A stretch of DNA of 64,000 nt, from contig CM055095.1 of the NCBI GenBank assembly GCA_029204225.1, positions 39,550,141 through 39,614,140 of the forward strand. Direction: 5' to 3'. The number at the start of each line of letters is the position of its first letter. Positions within the stretch are counted from its first letter, which is position 1. This document shows positions 24,191-31,442 of this stretch, in pieces. The notes below the pieces were generated by a model that was not told the DNA's origin, did no database searches, and worked only from the letters and a program-made list of their open reading frames with translations. The DNA is from Diphasiastrum complanatum. Its lineage: Eukaryota; Streptophyta; Lycopodiopsida; Lycopodiales; Lycopodiaceae. Made by a program: the position numbers and the translations under genes.

Positions 24191-26311
24191 GCAAAAGGTA
24201 CATTTCTTGGGATTCAAACTGATGCCAAATTCATAGCAACGCTGGAAATATCTTTCCAAATCATGTAAATGATCATTCAACATCTCCATAAATGCAAAGA
24301 TTATCCCGAAAGATCTTCATAAATTTATCCAGATAATCTTAAAATGCCTTGGTCATGACCTTTAGGAACGCCGTCGGTGAATTTTTCAACCCAAAAGGCA
24401 TCACCTTGTATGCGTACGCAAAAGCTGTTTTTTCCCAATCCTTTTTTGCAATTTGAATTTGATGTGATCATCGGGTTGGACTTACACAGGTAGGGTGCCA
24501 AATCCCTCTCACTTATTAACTAGGGTGAGCATTGCTGCTTTGTTAATGGCAACGGGAAATGATCCTTAATGGTAAAAGAATTTAATTTACGATAATCCAA
24601 GCAAACCCATAAATTCTCATTCTTTTTAGGCACAATGACAATTGGGGCTCAACCAAGGTGCATAATCGATGGCATATATGAGCCCACCTTCACCAATTTT
24701 TCAATTTCCACTCAAACCCGTTCAGCATGTTTGGAATTCATACATTATCGCTGCTGACAAATAGGTTTGGCATCAATGGTGACATCAATAGTATGTTGAT
24801 ACACCTCCTTCGATACTCCACGCAGCTCATCGCATGACCATGCAAAAACACCCTTGTATTTCCGAATAAGTTCTGTGGCACGAGTAAGGAATTCTGGATC
24901 ATGTTCCGCAGAGATAGATACATCTCTTAAAGTACACAACTCCTAAGGATGAGGAAGAAGACCCATAGTTAATTAAGGACATAATGTGAGAGGTAAAACG
25001 TAAGATTGCTTGTTTTTTGGCCAATGAGACAGTTAAGCCTGACAAGCATGGAAGGTGCCAAGACTTGAAAGACACCACTCCAGCAAAGGTGAAACCATTC
25101 TTGTGACCTGGTTGGACGAGGTTTTTCCAAGTTGGACTACTGAACATTTTCAGTGGAAGGTACTAAGGAAGGCAATACTAAAGAGCCCAAAGTGCAATAC
25201 TAAAGATTCAAAATATGTGCAGTTAATCCAATGCAAAAAGGAGAATCCAGATCATCCATTAGGCGAATAAATGTAGGGAAAAAATTAGTGTTGTATATCA
25301 TAAATCGTTCAATTGATCCCCAACTTGTCATAGTGATATCGTCAGGCAATAATAGGATCAGAAAACATGAGCACTTCCATTTGTATGGGCCAGAGCTGGC
25401 TGCAAATCAAGACGAACAGGCCACGTCGTTGGTCTGTCCAACGATGAGGTCAGTCCGTCTTCCAAGGTCAATTTTGTAGAGGCGTTTCAAGCAATGAGGT
25501 AATTCTGACTTCCTGCTGAGGCCAATATTATTAAGGACTTTTGCAGCAACAATGCTTTGAATCATCCCTGCCCAAGAGCGTCCACGAGCTGAGTGGATGT
25601 CCTCCTCTGAACTGGCCAAGATCAACCATATTTTTGCGATGAATAAGAGCGTGATGTCCTCTTCTGATCTGCGCAGTATCGGCCAGAATTTGACGTCTTT
25701 AGAGTGGTAGTTTTCCACGACTTTATGGCCACAGAAAGCCCTTGCTAACCAGAGCAGCCGTTGGAGGAGAGCCCCTTTTGGATGTGTGGAAGTTGAATAG
25801 AATAAATTTATTTATTAGTACACGAACGTAGATTAGGCATAGATCATGAGCTCTCTAGTTTACTGAGAAAACTTCTACTTTGAAAATTATTGCAATCATT
25901 TATAATGAAATAGAATGGGATTCAAGATGATATGGATATCTACGAACTAACCTCCAACGTAGGTAACCAATCTGTGAGATGTGGCACATCTTCAAAAATT
26001 AGTCTGCCAGCTCCAGTGTCTATCATAGGACTTATTTCAATCTCTTTCCCATGGCATTCAGTTACATTCCTTGGCCTTGATAATTTTGGCTTGCCAAATC
26101 GCAAAACCTTACCACCGCTTCCAATCGCACATGGCTTTTCGTATGTGGTCCCTTTCCAAACCAAACTTCCATCACGAATTCTTGCAGGAGCTCTTTGTTT
26201 GACCACAGAACCGAGAAATCTCAGCTGAAACAGGCTTACTTGCATTCCATGATCAGCAGGGGATTGCGAAAGATCCCGCATAGCACAAACTGCTCCGGGA
26301 GCTAGATCCAT
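2676..26311 (-). CDS. PFK: ATP-dependent 6-phosphofructokinase, PFK4-like, 5' part (five exons, two giant introns)
   Basis: The enzyme phosphorylates fructose 6-phosphate to fructose 1,6-bisphosphate in glycolysis. Five minus-strand exons join in frame: 26311-25952, 12463-12417, 3219-3180, 2977-2912 and 2813-2676, giving 217 codons. The product runs from [13 protein letters not shown] through [28 protein letters not shown] and [10 protein letters not shown] to [19 protein letters not shown], colinear with the N-terminal part of plant PFK4-type enzymes. GGLCPGLN is the glycine-rich ATP-site motif. All introns are GT-AG: 13488, 9197, 202 and 98 nt. An in-frame TAA precedes the ATG at 26311. The N-terminal ~105 residues are poorly conserved and may hold a plastid transit peptide. 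Family members are about 500 residues, so the C-terminal half, including the PKTIDND catalytic motif, is outside the window or lost. No frameshift or stop was seen in the exons, which suggests a live gene. Confidence 0.85.
2912..2977 (-). CDS. PFK: PFK exon 4
   Basis: A 66-nt exon encoding [22 protein letters not shown], matching the (H/Y)FRRAGPR segment of plant PFKs, with Ser replacing the usual Ala. Acceptor CTCCAG, donor GTTCAT (less canonical at +4 to +6). Confidence 0.82.
3180..3219 (-). CDS. PFK: PFK exon 3
   Basis: A 40-nt exon: one base completes the split lysine codon, then [13 protein letters not shown]. Acceptor TGTGTAG, donor GTAAGA, phase 0 out. Confidence 0.78.
3475..3596. repeat. 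Compound microsatellite (GA)n-(GT)n-(GA)n-(GAAA)n
   Basis: Uninterrupted GA, GT, GA and GAAA runs follow one another. The tract abuts the 3' end of the minus-strand LINE fragment, where an AATAAA-like sequence (minus strand, around 3600) precedes it, so part may descend from a LINE tail. Confidence 0.95.
3604..4265 (-). mobile_element. L1-type LINE reverse transcriptase fragment with internal deletion
   Basis: The minus strand encodes part of a non-LTR retrotransposon [21 protein letters not shown] and NYRTIMIG (fingers), then [10 protein letters not shown] (catalytic box, with Val where LINEs usually have Ala), [18 protein letters not shown] and [15 protein letters not shown]. Between GISLLS and LLYVDD the palm region that normally separates them is shortened by a deletion. 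The endonuclease domain and 5' end are missing. A one-base frameshift near 4235 separates the upstream [11 protein letters not shown] segment. Dead copy within intron 2 of PFK. Confidence 0.85.
4384..5411 (+). mobile_element. Probable 5' LTR of Tat-like Ty3/gypsy element
   Basis: Ends CTGTGAACA just before a TTTGGCGCC primer-binding site. It begins at TGCTAGCTAGG if the LTR follows the usual TG...CA rule; this left edge is a guess. Inside are a TATA-like TATTTAAG at about 4617 and AATAAAG at about 4678, placed as U3/R signals should be. No second copy was found in the window, so the boundaries are not confirmed. Confidence 0.5.
5412..5420 (+). other. Primer-binding site TTTGGCGCC
   Basis: TGGCGCC directly follows the LTR end. 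PBSs starting TGGCGCC are characteristic of plant Tat/Athila-type gypsy elements rather than of elements primed by initiator tRNA-Met. Confidence 0.55.
5505..6308 (+). repeat. 25-bp phased array, leader copy (core TCTCRACCGMG)
   Basis: About 32 monomers of 23-27 bp, mostly 25. Each has a strongly conserved core TCTCGACCGAG or TCTCAACCGCG followed by a variable part of 12-14 bp. The array sits between the PBS and the first gag-like ATG at 6550, that is, in the leader of the Tat-like element. Because 25 is not a multiple of three, the three frames interchange along the array and several remain open for long stretches, giving spurious ORFs. Confidence 0.9.
6550..8153 (+). pseudogene. Tat-like Ty3/gypsy polyprotein remnant: gag start joined to RNase H and integrase
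   Basis: The ATG at 6550 opens with [16 protein letters not shown], plausibly a gag N-terminus. It then passes, with a frame change near 6605, straight into RNase H ([12 protein letters not shown], ending [12 protein letters not shown]). Gag, protease and RT are therefore deleted. Integrase follows: H2C2 zinc finger (ending CDVCQ), then [18 protein letters not shown] and CNGQAES, which supply the D, D and E catalytic residues. After TTPKKATG a deletion or frameshift near 7705 moves [14 protein letters not shown] to another frame, and another shift near 7915 precedes the C-terminal [18 protein letters not shown] and GRLRRYY segment, ending at 8153. Non-functional. Confidence 0.85.
8154..8554 (+). 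other. 3' non-coding region of the Tat-like element
   Basis: AT-rich sequence with T tracts between the integrase stop and the second 25-bp array; no gene or LTR recognised. Confidence 0.45.
8555..9560 (+). repeat. 25-bp phased array, second copy, split by a solo LTR
   Basis: Same core as the leader array. Left part 8555-8680 has about five monomers of the form GGTCACCATCTCGACCGCGTCATTT. The right part, 9129-9560, has about 17 of the form CTATCCTTCACCTTCTCGACCGCGT, exactly 25 bp apart. The two parts are separated only by a solo LTR and its target duplication. The right part yields a spurious 202-residue ORF whose protein period is 25 residues. Confidence 0.9.
8681..9123 (+). mobile_element. 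Solo LTR, 443 bp, with perfect TSD GTCAC
   Basis: Begins TGTTAGAAATAAATG and ends GCTTTCCTACA. It is bracketed by GTCAC at 8676-8680 and 9124-9128. No internal sequence remains, so it arose by LTR-LTR recombination after insertion into the 25-bp array. Orientation is arbitrary. No other copy was seen in the window. Confidence 0.85.
9618..10679 (+). pseudogene. Accessory ORF of a plant retrotransposon (one in-frame stop)
   Basis: One frame runs from about 9618 to 10679, broken only by TGA at 10128-10130. The first ~165 residues, from an ATG at 9666, look globular ([48 protein letters not shown]). The rest is rich in Ser, Pro, Lys and Arg and probably disordered. The globular part has the general pattern of the ORFs that accompany plant LTR elements and are annotated as putative plant transposon protein; this is inference from pattern. 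Its position just after the 25-bp array suggests it belongs to the same Tat-like family, where extra ORFs are known. No catalytic motif recognised. Confidence 0.45.
11000..11300 (+). mobile_element. Ty3/gypsy RT/RNase H junction fragment
   Basis: Frame 1 reads [19 protein letters not shown] then GVGALFHQ, the start of gypsy RNase H (usual form FIVETDASxxGxGAVL), but with Asn-Gly replacing the catalytic Asp-Ala. After a frameshift near 11210 it continues [10 protein letters not shown], one stop, and YIDHQSL. Isolated and dead. Confidence 0.75.
11301..11559. other. Unassigned sequence
   Basis: No coding similarity recognised; it may be decayed LINE 3' sequence because a LINE fragment lies immediately beyond it on the minus strand. 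Confidence 0.3.
11560..12195 (-). mobile_element. L1-type LINE fragment, RT C-terminal region, degenerate
   Basis: Minus-strand frames with several stops and shifts read [11 protein letters not shown] (compare SKTKVMVF in the LINE at 3604-4265), then [26 protein letters not shown] and [10 protein letters not shown], which is the LINE block upstream of the conserved GCEVW motif. Farther on comes [11 protein letters not shown]. Same clade as the other fragment but much more decayed. Confidence 0.7.
12331..12355. repeat. (GA)n microsatellite
   Basis: Twenty-five bases of uninterrupted GA, about 60 bp from the donor of PFK exon 2. Confidence 0.95.
12417..12463 (-). CDS. PFK: PFK exon 2 (47-nt micro-exon)
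   Basis: Reads [15 protein letters not shown] plus the first two bases of a lysine codon. It lies between a CTTGCAG acceptor and a GTAAGG donor. This supplies the YPNPL...AYxxVK segment expected between exon 1 and exon 3 of plant PFKs, with matching phases on both sides (0 in, 2 out). It is isolated between a LINE fragment and a GA tract on one side and a truncated chromovirus LTR on the other. Confidence 0.8.
12464..12999. other. Unassigned part of PFK intron 1
   Basis: AT-rich with random short ORFs; nothing recognised. Confidence 0.4.
13000..13066 (-). mobile_element. Truncated 3' LTR of the chromovirus
   Basis: Only the first ~60 bp of the LTR, matching 20355-20416 with a few differences; the remainder is missing. 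Confidence 0.8.
13067..13294 (-). pseudogene. Chromovirus integrase C-terminus with chromodomain-like motif and PPT
   Basis: Reads [10 protein letters not shown], one stop, then [14 protein letters not shown], a stop, DAT, and finally [10 protein letters not shown] before a stop. EYLVxWKGxP...ATWE is the chromodomain signature of plant chromoviruses, thought to guide integration. The tract GCCAGAGGAGGGAAGGAT (plus strand 13067-13084 complement) lies right against the LTR and is the polypurine tract that primes plus-strand DNA synthesis. Confidence 0.8.
13295..13688 (+). mobile_element. 5' LTR of the copia element
   Basis: TGTTGAAGAG...AAATCATCA; contains a CT-microsatellite near 13525-13540. 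Confidence 0.95.
13689..13700 (+). other. PBS of the copia element (initiator tRNA-Met)
   Basis: TGGTATCAGAGC immediately abuts the LTR and is complementary to the 3' end of initiator tRNA-Met, the usual primer for plant copia elements. Confidence 0.95.
14061..18209 (+). pseudogene. Copia gag-pol polyprotein with three lesions
   Basis: Starts [10 protein letters not shown] at 14061. Order: gag capsid; zinc knuckle [14 protein letters not shown] (14821-14862); protease [11 protein letters not shown] (about 15000); pre-integrase zinc region; integrase with [15 protein letters not shown] and NGVAERKNR (D, D, E); RT with [19 protein letters not shown] and [11 protein letters not shown]; RNase H with SDSDWAG, SSTEAEY and DNQSC. 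Lesions: a +1 insertion near 14472 between LLDQLA and [11 protein letters not shown] at 17371, probably from a Trp TGG, after GVEV; and a one-base deletion near 17390. In the pre-integrase finger the second Cys of the usual CEAC is Ser (CEASALGKQ). The frame stops inside the 3' LTR. Not functional as read, but only recently damaged. Confidence 0.92.
18173..18568 (+). mobile_element. 3' LTR of the copia element
   Basis: Same ends as the 5' LTR. The bases before it (AAAAGTTCAGAACTTTGTTGGG) are coding and do not form a polypurine tract. Confidence 0.95.
18574..19919 (-). pseudogene. Chromovirus RNase H tail, H2C2 finger and integrase core
   Basis: Minus-strand frames from 19919 read [23 protein letters not shown] (RNase H tail), [10 protein letters not shown] and, after a frameshift, YFWPRLQRD with [12 protein letters not shown] (zinc finger), then [20 protein letters not shown] and [12 protein letters not shown] with the three catalytic acids. 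The integrase is split by a frameshift near 19142 and a stop occurs before CTTCQ. The sequence leads to the copia insertion at 18568. Dead. Confidence 0.88.
19920..19931 (-). other. PBS of the chromovirus (initiator tRNA-Met)
   Basis: On the minus strand, TGGTATCAGAGC lies two bases after the LTR end CGTGACA. RNase H coding sequence begins right after it, marking the internal deletion joint. Confidence 0.88.
19934..20416 (-). mobile_element. 5' LTR of the chromovirus, 483 bp
   Basis: On the minus strand it runs TGTTAGAGCCCAC...TTGCTCGTGACA. Its first ~60 bp recur at 13000-13066, confirming it as an LTR. Confidence 0.88.
20417..21443. other. Non-coding interval with a short diverged repeat
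   Basis: At 20440-20605 a unit like GCAAATGTCAACTTAGGCCAATGT occurs four times with irregular spacing and some mismatches. The rest holds nothing recognisable. Confidence 0.55.
21444..22100 (-). mobile_element. ORF resembling plant transposon-associated proteins
   Basis: A 218-codon minus-strand ORF. From about residue 65 it looks coding: [47 protein letters not shown] and [11 protein letters not shown]. The order (V)xEFxxNL...VRGxxxxxxxxxIxxxxGxP is the pattern seen in ORFs that accompany plant LTR elements under the label putative plant transposon protein. The N-terminal hydrophobic stretch is probably translated non-coding sequence. No LTRs identified. Function unknown. Confidence 0.4.
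22101..22744. other. Unassigned sequence
   Basis: A- and C-rich stretch with repeated ACCACGAAA-like words at 22200-22320; no gene seen. Confidence 0.4.
22745..22915 (-). mobile_element. Gypsy integrase C-terminal fragment (tentative)
   Basis: The minus strand reads [13 protein letters not shown] and, farther on, [14 protein letters not shown]. The usual gypsy integrase tail has a GPYxVxxxxxNG block followed by VNGxRLKxYY, so this fits. Short and isolated. Confidence 0.5.
22916..23552. other. Possible LTR fragment, minus strand
   Basis: Contains a TATA-like TGTATAAATAAGAGAG (minus strand, around 23080) followed by GA-rich sequence, which resembles an LTR promoter. Ends cannot be defined. 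Confidence 0.3.
23553..24940 (-). mobile_element. Ty3/gypsy RT-RNase H fragment with (TA)n inside RT
   Basis: From 24940 the minus strand reads [30 protein letters not shown] (RT entry), then through several frames [60 protein letters not shown]-like ([14 protein letters not shown]), [28 protein letters not shown] and the RNase H start [18 protein letters not shown] with [18 protein letters not shown] (TA)n tract has replaced the codons between TFCV and ISKKG. The 23553-23640 end reads [18 protein letters not shown], which resembles an integrase tail, so the integrase core is deleted. Inside PFK intron 1. Confidence 0.82.
24137..24187. repeat. (TA)25 microsatellite
   Basis: An uninterrupted AT run of 51 bases inside gypsy RT sequence; it translates as Tyr-Ile repeats without a stop on the minus strand. 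Confidence 0.97.
24941..25951. other. Unassigned part of PFK intron 1 next to exon 1
   Basis: Minus-strand ORF 25407-25718 contains [17 protein letters not shown] and a second SEEDI copy; I do not recognise it. The rest may be gypsy sequence upstream of RT. Confidence 0.35.
25952..26311 (-). CDS. PFK: PFK exon 1 (start codon, N-terminal extension)
   Basis: Encodes residues 1-120. The ATG at 26311 follows an in-frame TAA two codons upstream, so it is the first possible start in this frame. Methionines at residues 11 and 23 are alternatives. The exon ends after LPTLE at a GTTAGT donor in phase 0. The stretch [12 protein letters not shown] is the hallmark of PFK4-type proteins and anchors the identification. 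Confidence 0.82.
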
Positions 26312-26849
26312 GAGGAATTAAGCGTTGCAGAGTGCAAAACCATATGACCGAAGAGCAATGAGAGTATAACCAAACAGAAATTGCTTCACAAATCTCTCCA
26401 TGCACAGACAGGCTTAGCTTAGCTGCTTAGGGGAGTCTGTCTGTTGCGATCCATTGCTGCGAATAATCGTGCGAAAGAACGATCAATAAAGCTCTCGCAA
26501 AAGGGAAACAAAAGAATACAATACATATCGTTCGATTCTTCTTAAGAAGCCGTATTTGCAATTAGTGGATTGTTGGTGGAGGCCTCTTTTTGAGCCTTGG
26601 TTTGGCTATCACATGAGAAATTGAAAAAAAATTTACAACTCTCTTGGGTTTTTTTTTTTTGGCTATAATCAACCAAGAGCAATCCTAGAGAATTGAACTT
26701 TATGGGAGATTACACCTTAAGCATAATACACCAACAAAAACTTTTGCATGCAGATGTTCCATTCTCTTTCATTTATTTACTTGATAAGATGAGTCATCAT
26801 CTAATGCAGTAAGGACTCGTCTTTCTTTCATGTGCTCGTCCAGATGCAG
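26312..26849 (-). promoter_or_regulatory. Presumed PFK 5' flank
   Basis: Sequence upstream of the PFK start codon. A weak TATA-like GATTATAGCC (minus strand) lies about 335 bp before the ATG, next to a T11 tract. There is no independent evidence for the transcription start. Confidence 0.25.
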
Positions 26850-26951
26850 GAGCTTGTTTAGTTTGGTTGCAAGTCTTGTTCATTCACTCTTGAGACTCTT
26901 GAGCTTGTTTAGTTTGGTTGCAAGTCTTGTTCTTTCACTCTTGAGACTCTT
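26850..26951. repeat. Tandem duplication, 51-bp unit, two copies
   Basis: GAGCTTGTTTAGTTTGGTTG... at 26850-26900 is repeated at 26901-26951 with almost no change. Confidence 0.92.
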
Positions 26952-26957
26952 CCCTTG

Positions 26958-27187
26958 ATTGTTTATTACAAATCTTTCGTACTAGATTGGGCTAACTAAA
27001 GTATTTGATTCTCTTGGTGCTCATGATAGTGGTTTTCGTGTTGTTCGAGAGCAAACACACATTTATTGTTTATTACAAATCTTTCGTACTAGATTGGGCT
27101 AACTAAAGTATTCGTGTGATCATGCACTTGATTCTCTTGGTGCTCGTGATAGTGGTGTTTGTGTTGTTCGAGAGCAAACACACATTT
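26958..27187. repeat. Tandem duplication, 107/122-bp unit, two copies
   Basis: ATTGTTTATTACAAATCTTT... at 26958-27064 recurs at 27065-27187. The second copy carries a 15-bp insertion and a few substitutions. A frame across it reads DSLGAHDSGFRVVREQTHI and a near copy, so coding ancestry is possible, but no family was recognised. Confidence 0.9.
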
Positions 27188-28984
27188 AGTTAGGGTCTAG
27201 TGTCCGAGCACCTCTTCGACATGTAGATCATTCATGTGAGGGTATTCACATTCTTGGAGATGTTGTTATTGATCCTTCCCAACCATACCTTCTTCATCTA
27301 TCTTCCACCACCCAAGTGATTTCTTTATCTTAGGCAACTCAAGAGAAAGAGCAAGATTATTGTCATTGTGCACGTGGCAAAAACTCCATCCCATTTGTTT
27401 TATAAACATGTGAATGCCTTCATAAGAAGTTTAATGATTTTTTGTCTTTTTGTTTGGAGTTTCTTGTGAGTTTTTGTCTACATTAGGTTCGTGGTGTTAC
27501 ACCACTATCCATCATTGTATCTTTCTATTGTCAACGTATTTTTGTTGCTTTATAACATTCTCAAACACTTTCAGTTCTTCAATGAGGCCTAACGACGAGA
27601 ACAACAGCTTCAAAGCGTCGGCATTACCTATTACTAGCACTATTTTAGCTAGTGACTTACGTTAGGCAATAGATTTTGAATAACTAGTACCACATTTCAT
27701 GTTTTATCCTTTTGTACATTGATGGATTTTCCCATCATTACCTAATGAAAGCACGTATTCAATCTCTTTGTGTTTGGGCTCAGAGGTTCAACTTCGCAAA
27801 TAAGAAGATATGTGAGGAAAAAAATTGCATAAGAAACTCATCGGTCCATGGGTGTTGCGATGTGGTTTCATGTGCTTGGATGGACTCACATGCTTGATAA
27901 GAAAATCTATAAGAAACCCATGGGCCCATGTCTGTTGTGGTGGTGTAATGAGCTTCTGTGGGATTTGCCCAATGTAGATTTCATTTTGTGGGTGGACGTG
28001 GTAAAACTGTTCTCTTGAAGTTATCTTGAACAACTACTCTGTATTGTGCACACTCCATGTACGACACTCCCTGTACGTTTCTTATACCAAGTTAAAATTC
28101 ACTCCAAATAGAATCACATATCATAAAACACTCTCCCACTCCAAGCTCACATAGCAACTGTGTTTTCAATAAACAAAGTACATTGTACACATAGTTTCTT
28201 TTTTGGCAACCCATGCATGGCCTAGGTTGACGTTGACGAGATGTGTGTCCCATCGACTTGCCTCATAACGAGGCCAACTAGTCCTAATTTATCGATTGGA
28301 CTTACAATATAGTAACACAATTGTTCTACTTTTATTCTAACTGAATGAAATACCATTTGTAAAATAATTCACGTGAAAAGGCTTCAATAGTCTTTTGTCG
28401 AAATAGTAACCAACAATTTGTTGAACATGCCAATGCTTCATATTCCATCCAATAGTGCCACCAAAAAAGTGCAAGACCACAGAGATACTTTCTCACCATC
28501 ATCAATAAAGCTTGATTTCACTTCTTCGATTTACTTGAAAAGAAGTCGTTGTCAGAAAATTGTCGCATTTTTCGGAAGTTGGGAACAATCAGTTCATTTC
28601 TACAGAGTGTTGCGAAAACAGTGTAATTCTGCAGACTGGTAGAAAAGACAATGTATTTATGCAGACTGATAGAAAACATTGATTTGTTGAACTTGTTGAA
28701 GATGGCCAAGTCTTCATTATTTTTTAAATTCTTGAACTTGACATTCGAATGTGAAAAGAATAGGAATGGTTACCCTTTAGTCTTTGATCCATGGATGAAG
28801 ATCAGCCAGAAGACATAGTCGTCCTTCGAATAGTTCGGTTGTCTGAATTCTGTGATTCCTGCAGGTATCAGATGAGTAGACATAGAACCAAAGGGAGATT
28901 GCATCTGACCCTAGATCAGTGATCAATAAACGTGCAAGAAAAATCTTGAAATAGAAAATAGTATCACCAAGGAGAAGACTGTGA
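27188..28984. other. Unassigned intergenic sequence
   Basis: Only short ORFs. A diverged duplication of about 55 bp (ATAAGAAACTCATCGGTCCA at about 27829, and again at about 27910) is visible. Nothing else recognised. Confidence 0.4.
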
Positions 28985-29518
28985 ACTTAATTTCCAACAA
29001 GATTTAAATCTGAGTGTGTCATTATGATCATTGTCCATTTTTTGTATGTAGGTGATAGACTCGATAACAATGTCATGATTGCATCTAGATCATCAATAAT
29101 TGATCCAACAACTGCCATCTGTCGCAAGAGATTCTTAAACTGGTTAATGTGATTTTGAAGCTAATCACCATGAGACATATGAAGTGAGAAGAATTTAATT
29201 CTAAGATGAAACTTAGAAGTCACATCCCCGACATCATATAATGCGCTCAAGATGTCCCATACTTCTTTTGAAGTTTGAGCTTCAAATACATGTTCGATTT
29301 GTGTATCTGATATATTGAGAATGATTAGTGCGAAGGCTTTATCATCCTTCAATTTCCATTTTGAATTAGATGTGGTGTCTTCAACTTTCACTTTGATACT
29401 TGTGACAATATCCCATAGCTCATTGGCAATTAGCATGGTCCTTATCTTAAATTTCTACAAATGATAATTCAATCCATTCAACTTGTCTGCTACGAAAATA
29501 GATTTACTTTGTGAATCC
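28985..29518 (-). mobile_element. Ty1/copia gag fragment
   Basis: The minus strand from 29518 reads MDSQSKSIFVADKLNGLNYH, a stop (Trp position), KFKIRTMLIANELWDIV, HVFEAQTSKEVWDIL, a stop, NHINQFKNLLRQMAVVGS and LSSLSPTYKKWTM. This is the copia gag layout (LNGxNYxxWKxxM...LWxIV...EVWDxL). Two stops disable it. Confidence 0.82.
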
Positions 29519-31442
29519 ATCTAGAAGTTAGTCTATCAATAATCGATGACCTAAGAACAAAAAAAGTATCCAATAATATCACGACACATATACTATGCAA
29601 TGCTTTAATCCACAATGAGCTGTAGATCACAATTGGCACCTAGCCATATTGCCCTGACACTTATCCAATTAAGTTACATGGTAGTTACTTGCTAACAATT
29701 ATTAGATCAAGTCTTTAGCTTAAAAACAAGTGGTAACATGTTCTGTTAACATTCAATAGTTTGATTCCCTTCAATAGTCTTTGTCATTGTTGAACCTAAG
29801 TGTTAGCCATTTTCATGTATTATTGCAGACTGCGCGATAACGCGAGTAAAAATTACAGAAACTGGATAGTTGAATGGATGTAGATTAATAATTGGATTAT
29901 AGGATAATAATCCAACACGTGTCATATGGAACCTATATGGAACAACATGAAAAACATTCCCATAATTATGATGGTCAACAAATTCACCAAACAAGTCAAC
30001 ATAACCCAAGTAGTGTTGTTTATAACAGTGATAGTGATTAGGAGCTAGATTGGCATTGATTGAAACATCATTATGATCCAAAAAGCAAATACTCTTTGCA
30101 TTACATGAATTATGTTATGCAACATGAGAAATCGTCACCTTCTATCTAGTGTGTTGATCTTCGAGAAATATGGCCAGATATAGCTTGATTAGGCCAATTT
30201 TATGTACATAATGTCATTCCACGCCTGTGGAGCCTATTCCCACATGAAGCATAGGCATAAGCTAGCTTGTACACAATCTCGAGAGCCATTAAGACAAATG
30301 GCAAAGTTTATAAAATTCGAATGCATTTTTCTAGATTCTAGCTTTTTTCAAGAGGTGCAATTTGATTAGATGGCCATAGATCTGTATGAGAATTTAAAGA
30401 GGAGCCAAAGGACAAGTGGATGTACTATCTCACATGTGAAATAGGCAAGTCATTCGTGCCTCAAGCTTTTTGTATATACTCCAATTTGGAGCTCATTTCG
30501 TAAGAACGATTTTTTGAAAAGATCTTGAGAATTTTGCATCAAGCTAGTCTATCTCTCTACTTTCATGCATTTTGGTGGATCCAATGCGTTGATTATCGTT
30601 ATTACTTTCCTCTATGGTCTATGTTCGTAAAGGAGACTGTGGTTCACACGTGTGAAGCCTATTTGATCATTTATGGTCCTAATTGTACTTTTCTTTCACA
30701 TGATCTATATAGCACATGTAGTATATCTCTTGGTGATCAATATATTAGTCATTATTGTACTTCTTACAGTAACTTTGTTTCTCCATTGACTATACTTAAT
30801 GAACAGTCAAGTCCTATCATGATTAGACAATGGTAGGAAAATTATCAGCTCTATTTTCCCCAGCTTTTTTGCATTTTCCCAAAATGTGAGAAAATACGAA
30901 ATGTGACTTTCGACATCAGTTTCAACACCTTCGAGTTTTTCCAACACCTTCGAGTTTTTCGCAAAATGTGAAGGGTGTCTATTTCGATGAGAAACATCTC
31001 CAGCTACTTCCCAAGAAAATGCGAAAAAAGCGAAGTATGTGACGTTCTTGTCCACATCAGCGATCTCAAATTGTCTGACCCATGTACACCTATTTAGATG
31101 TCATTGCACTCTAAATATTTGCAAAGTGCATGACCAAGTATATAGCTAAAGCTAAACTAGTCTTGTAATTATGGATTAGTTAACGATTCTTATAAATACA
31201 AGGATGCAGCTATAAATACATCTTCAACACGCATCAATATTTGATGCTCCGTGATGCAAACTAATTCCTCAGAGCGAAAGATATTCAGCATCCAAGTTAC
31301 GCTGACATTCCGGCTGTAACATTCCGTGTTGTTCAAGATTTCAGTGTAATGTACTAGCAACACATTCCTATCTGTGTCTAACGTGAATACAAGATCACTT
31401 TCTTACATGCGTTGTAATAATTTAGTTGATAAATTGTATTTC
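29519..31442. other. Unassigned intergenic sequence
   Basis: No gene seen. At about 30930-30965 a 21-bp unit (AACACCTTCGAGTTTTTC) is duplicated in tandem. The stretch before 31400 may be LTR-like but has no definable ends. Confidence 0.4.

Noticed and set aside
24029-24289. Protein with a Tyr-Ile repeat
   Set aside because: A (TA)n microsatellite inside dead RT sequence, not a gene.
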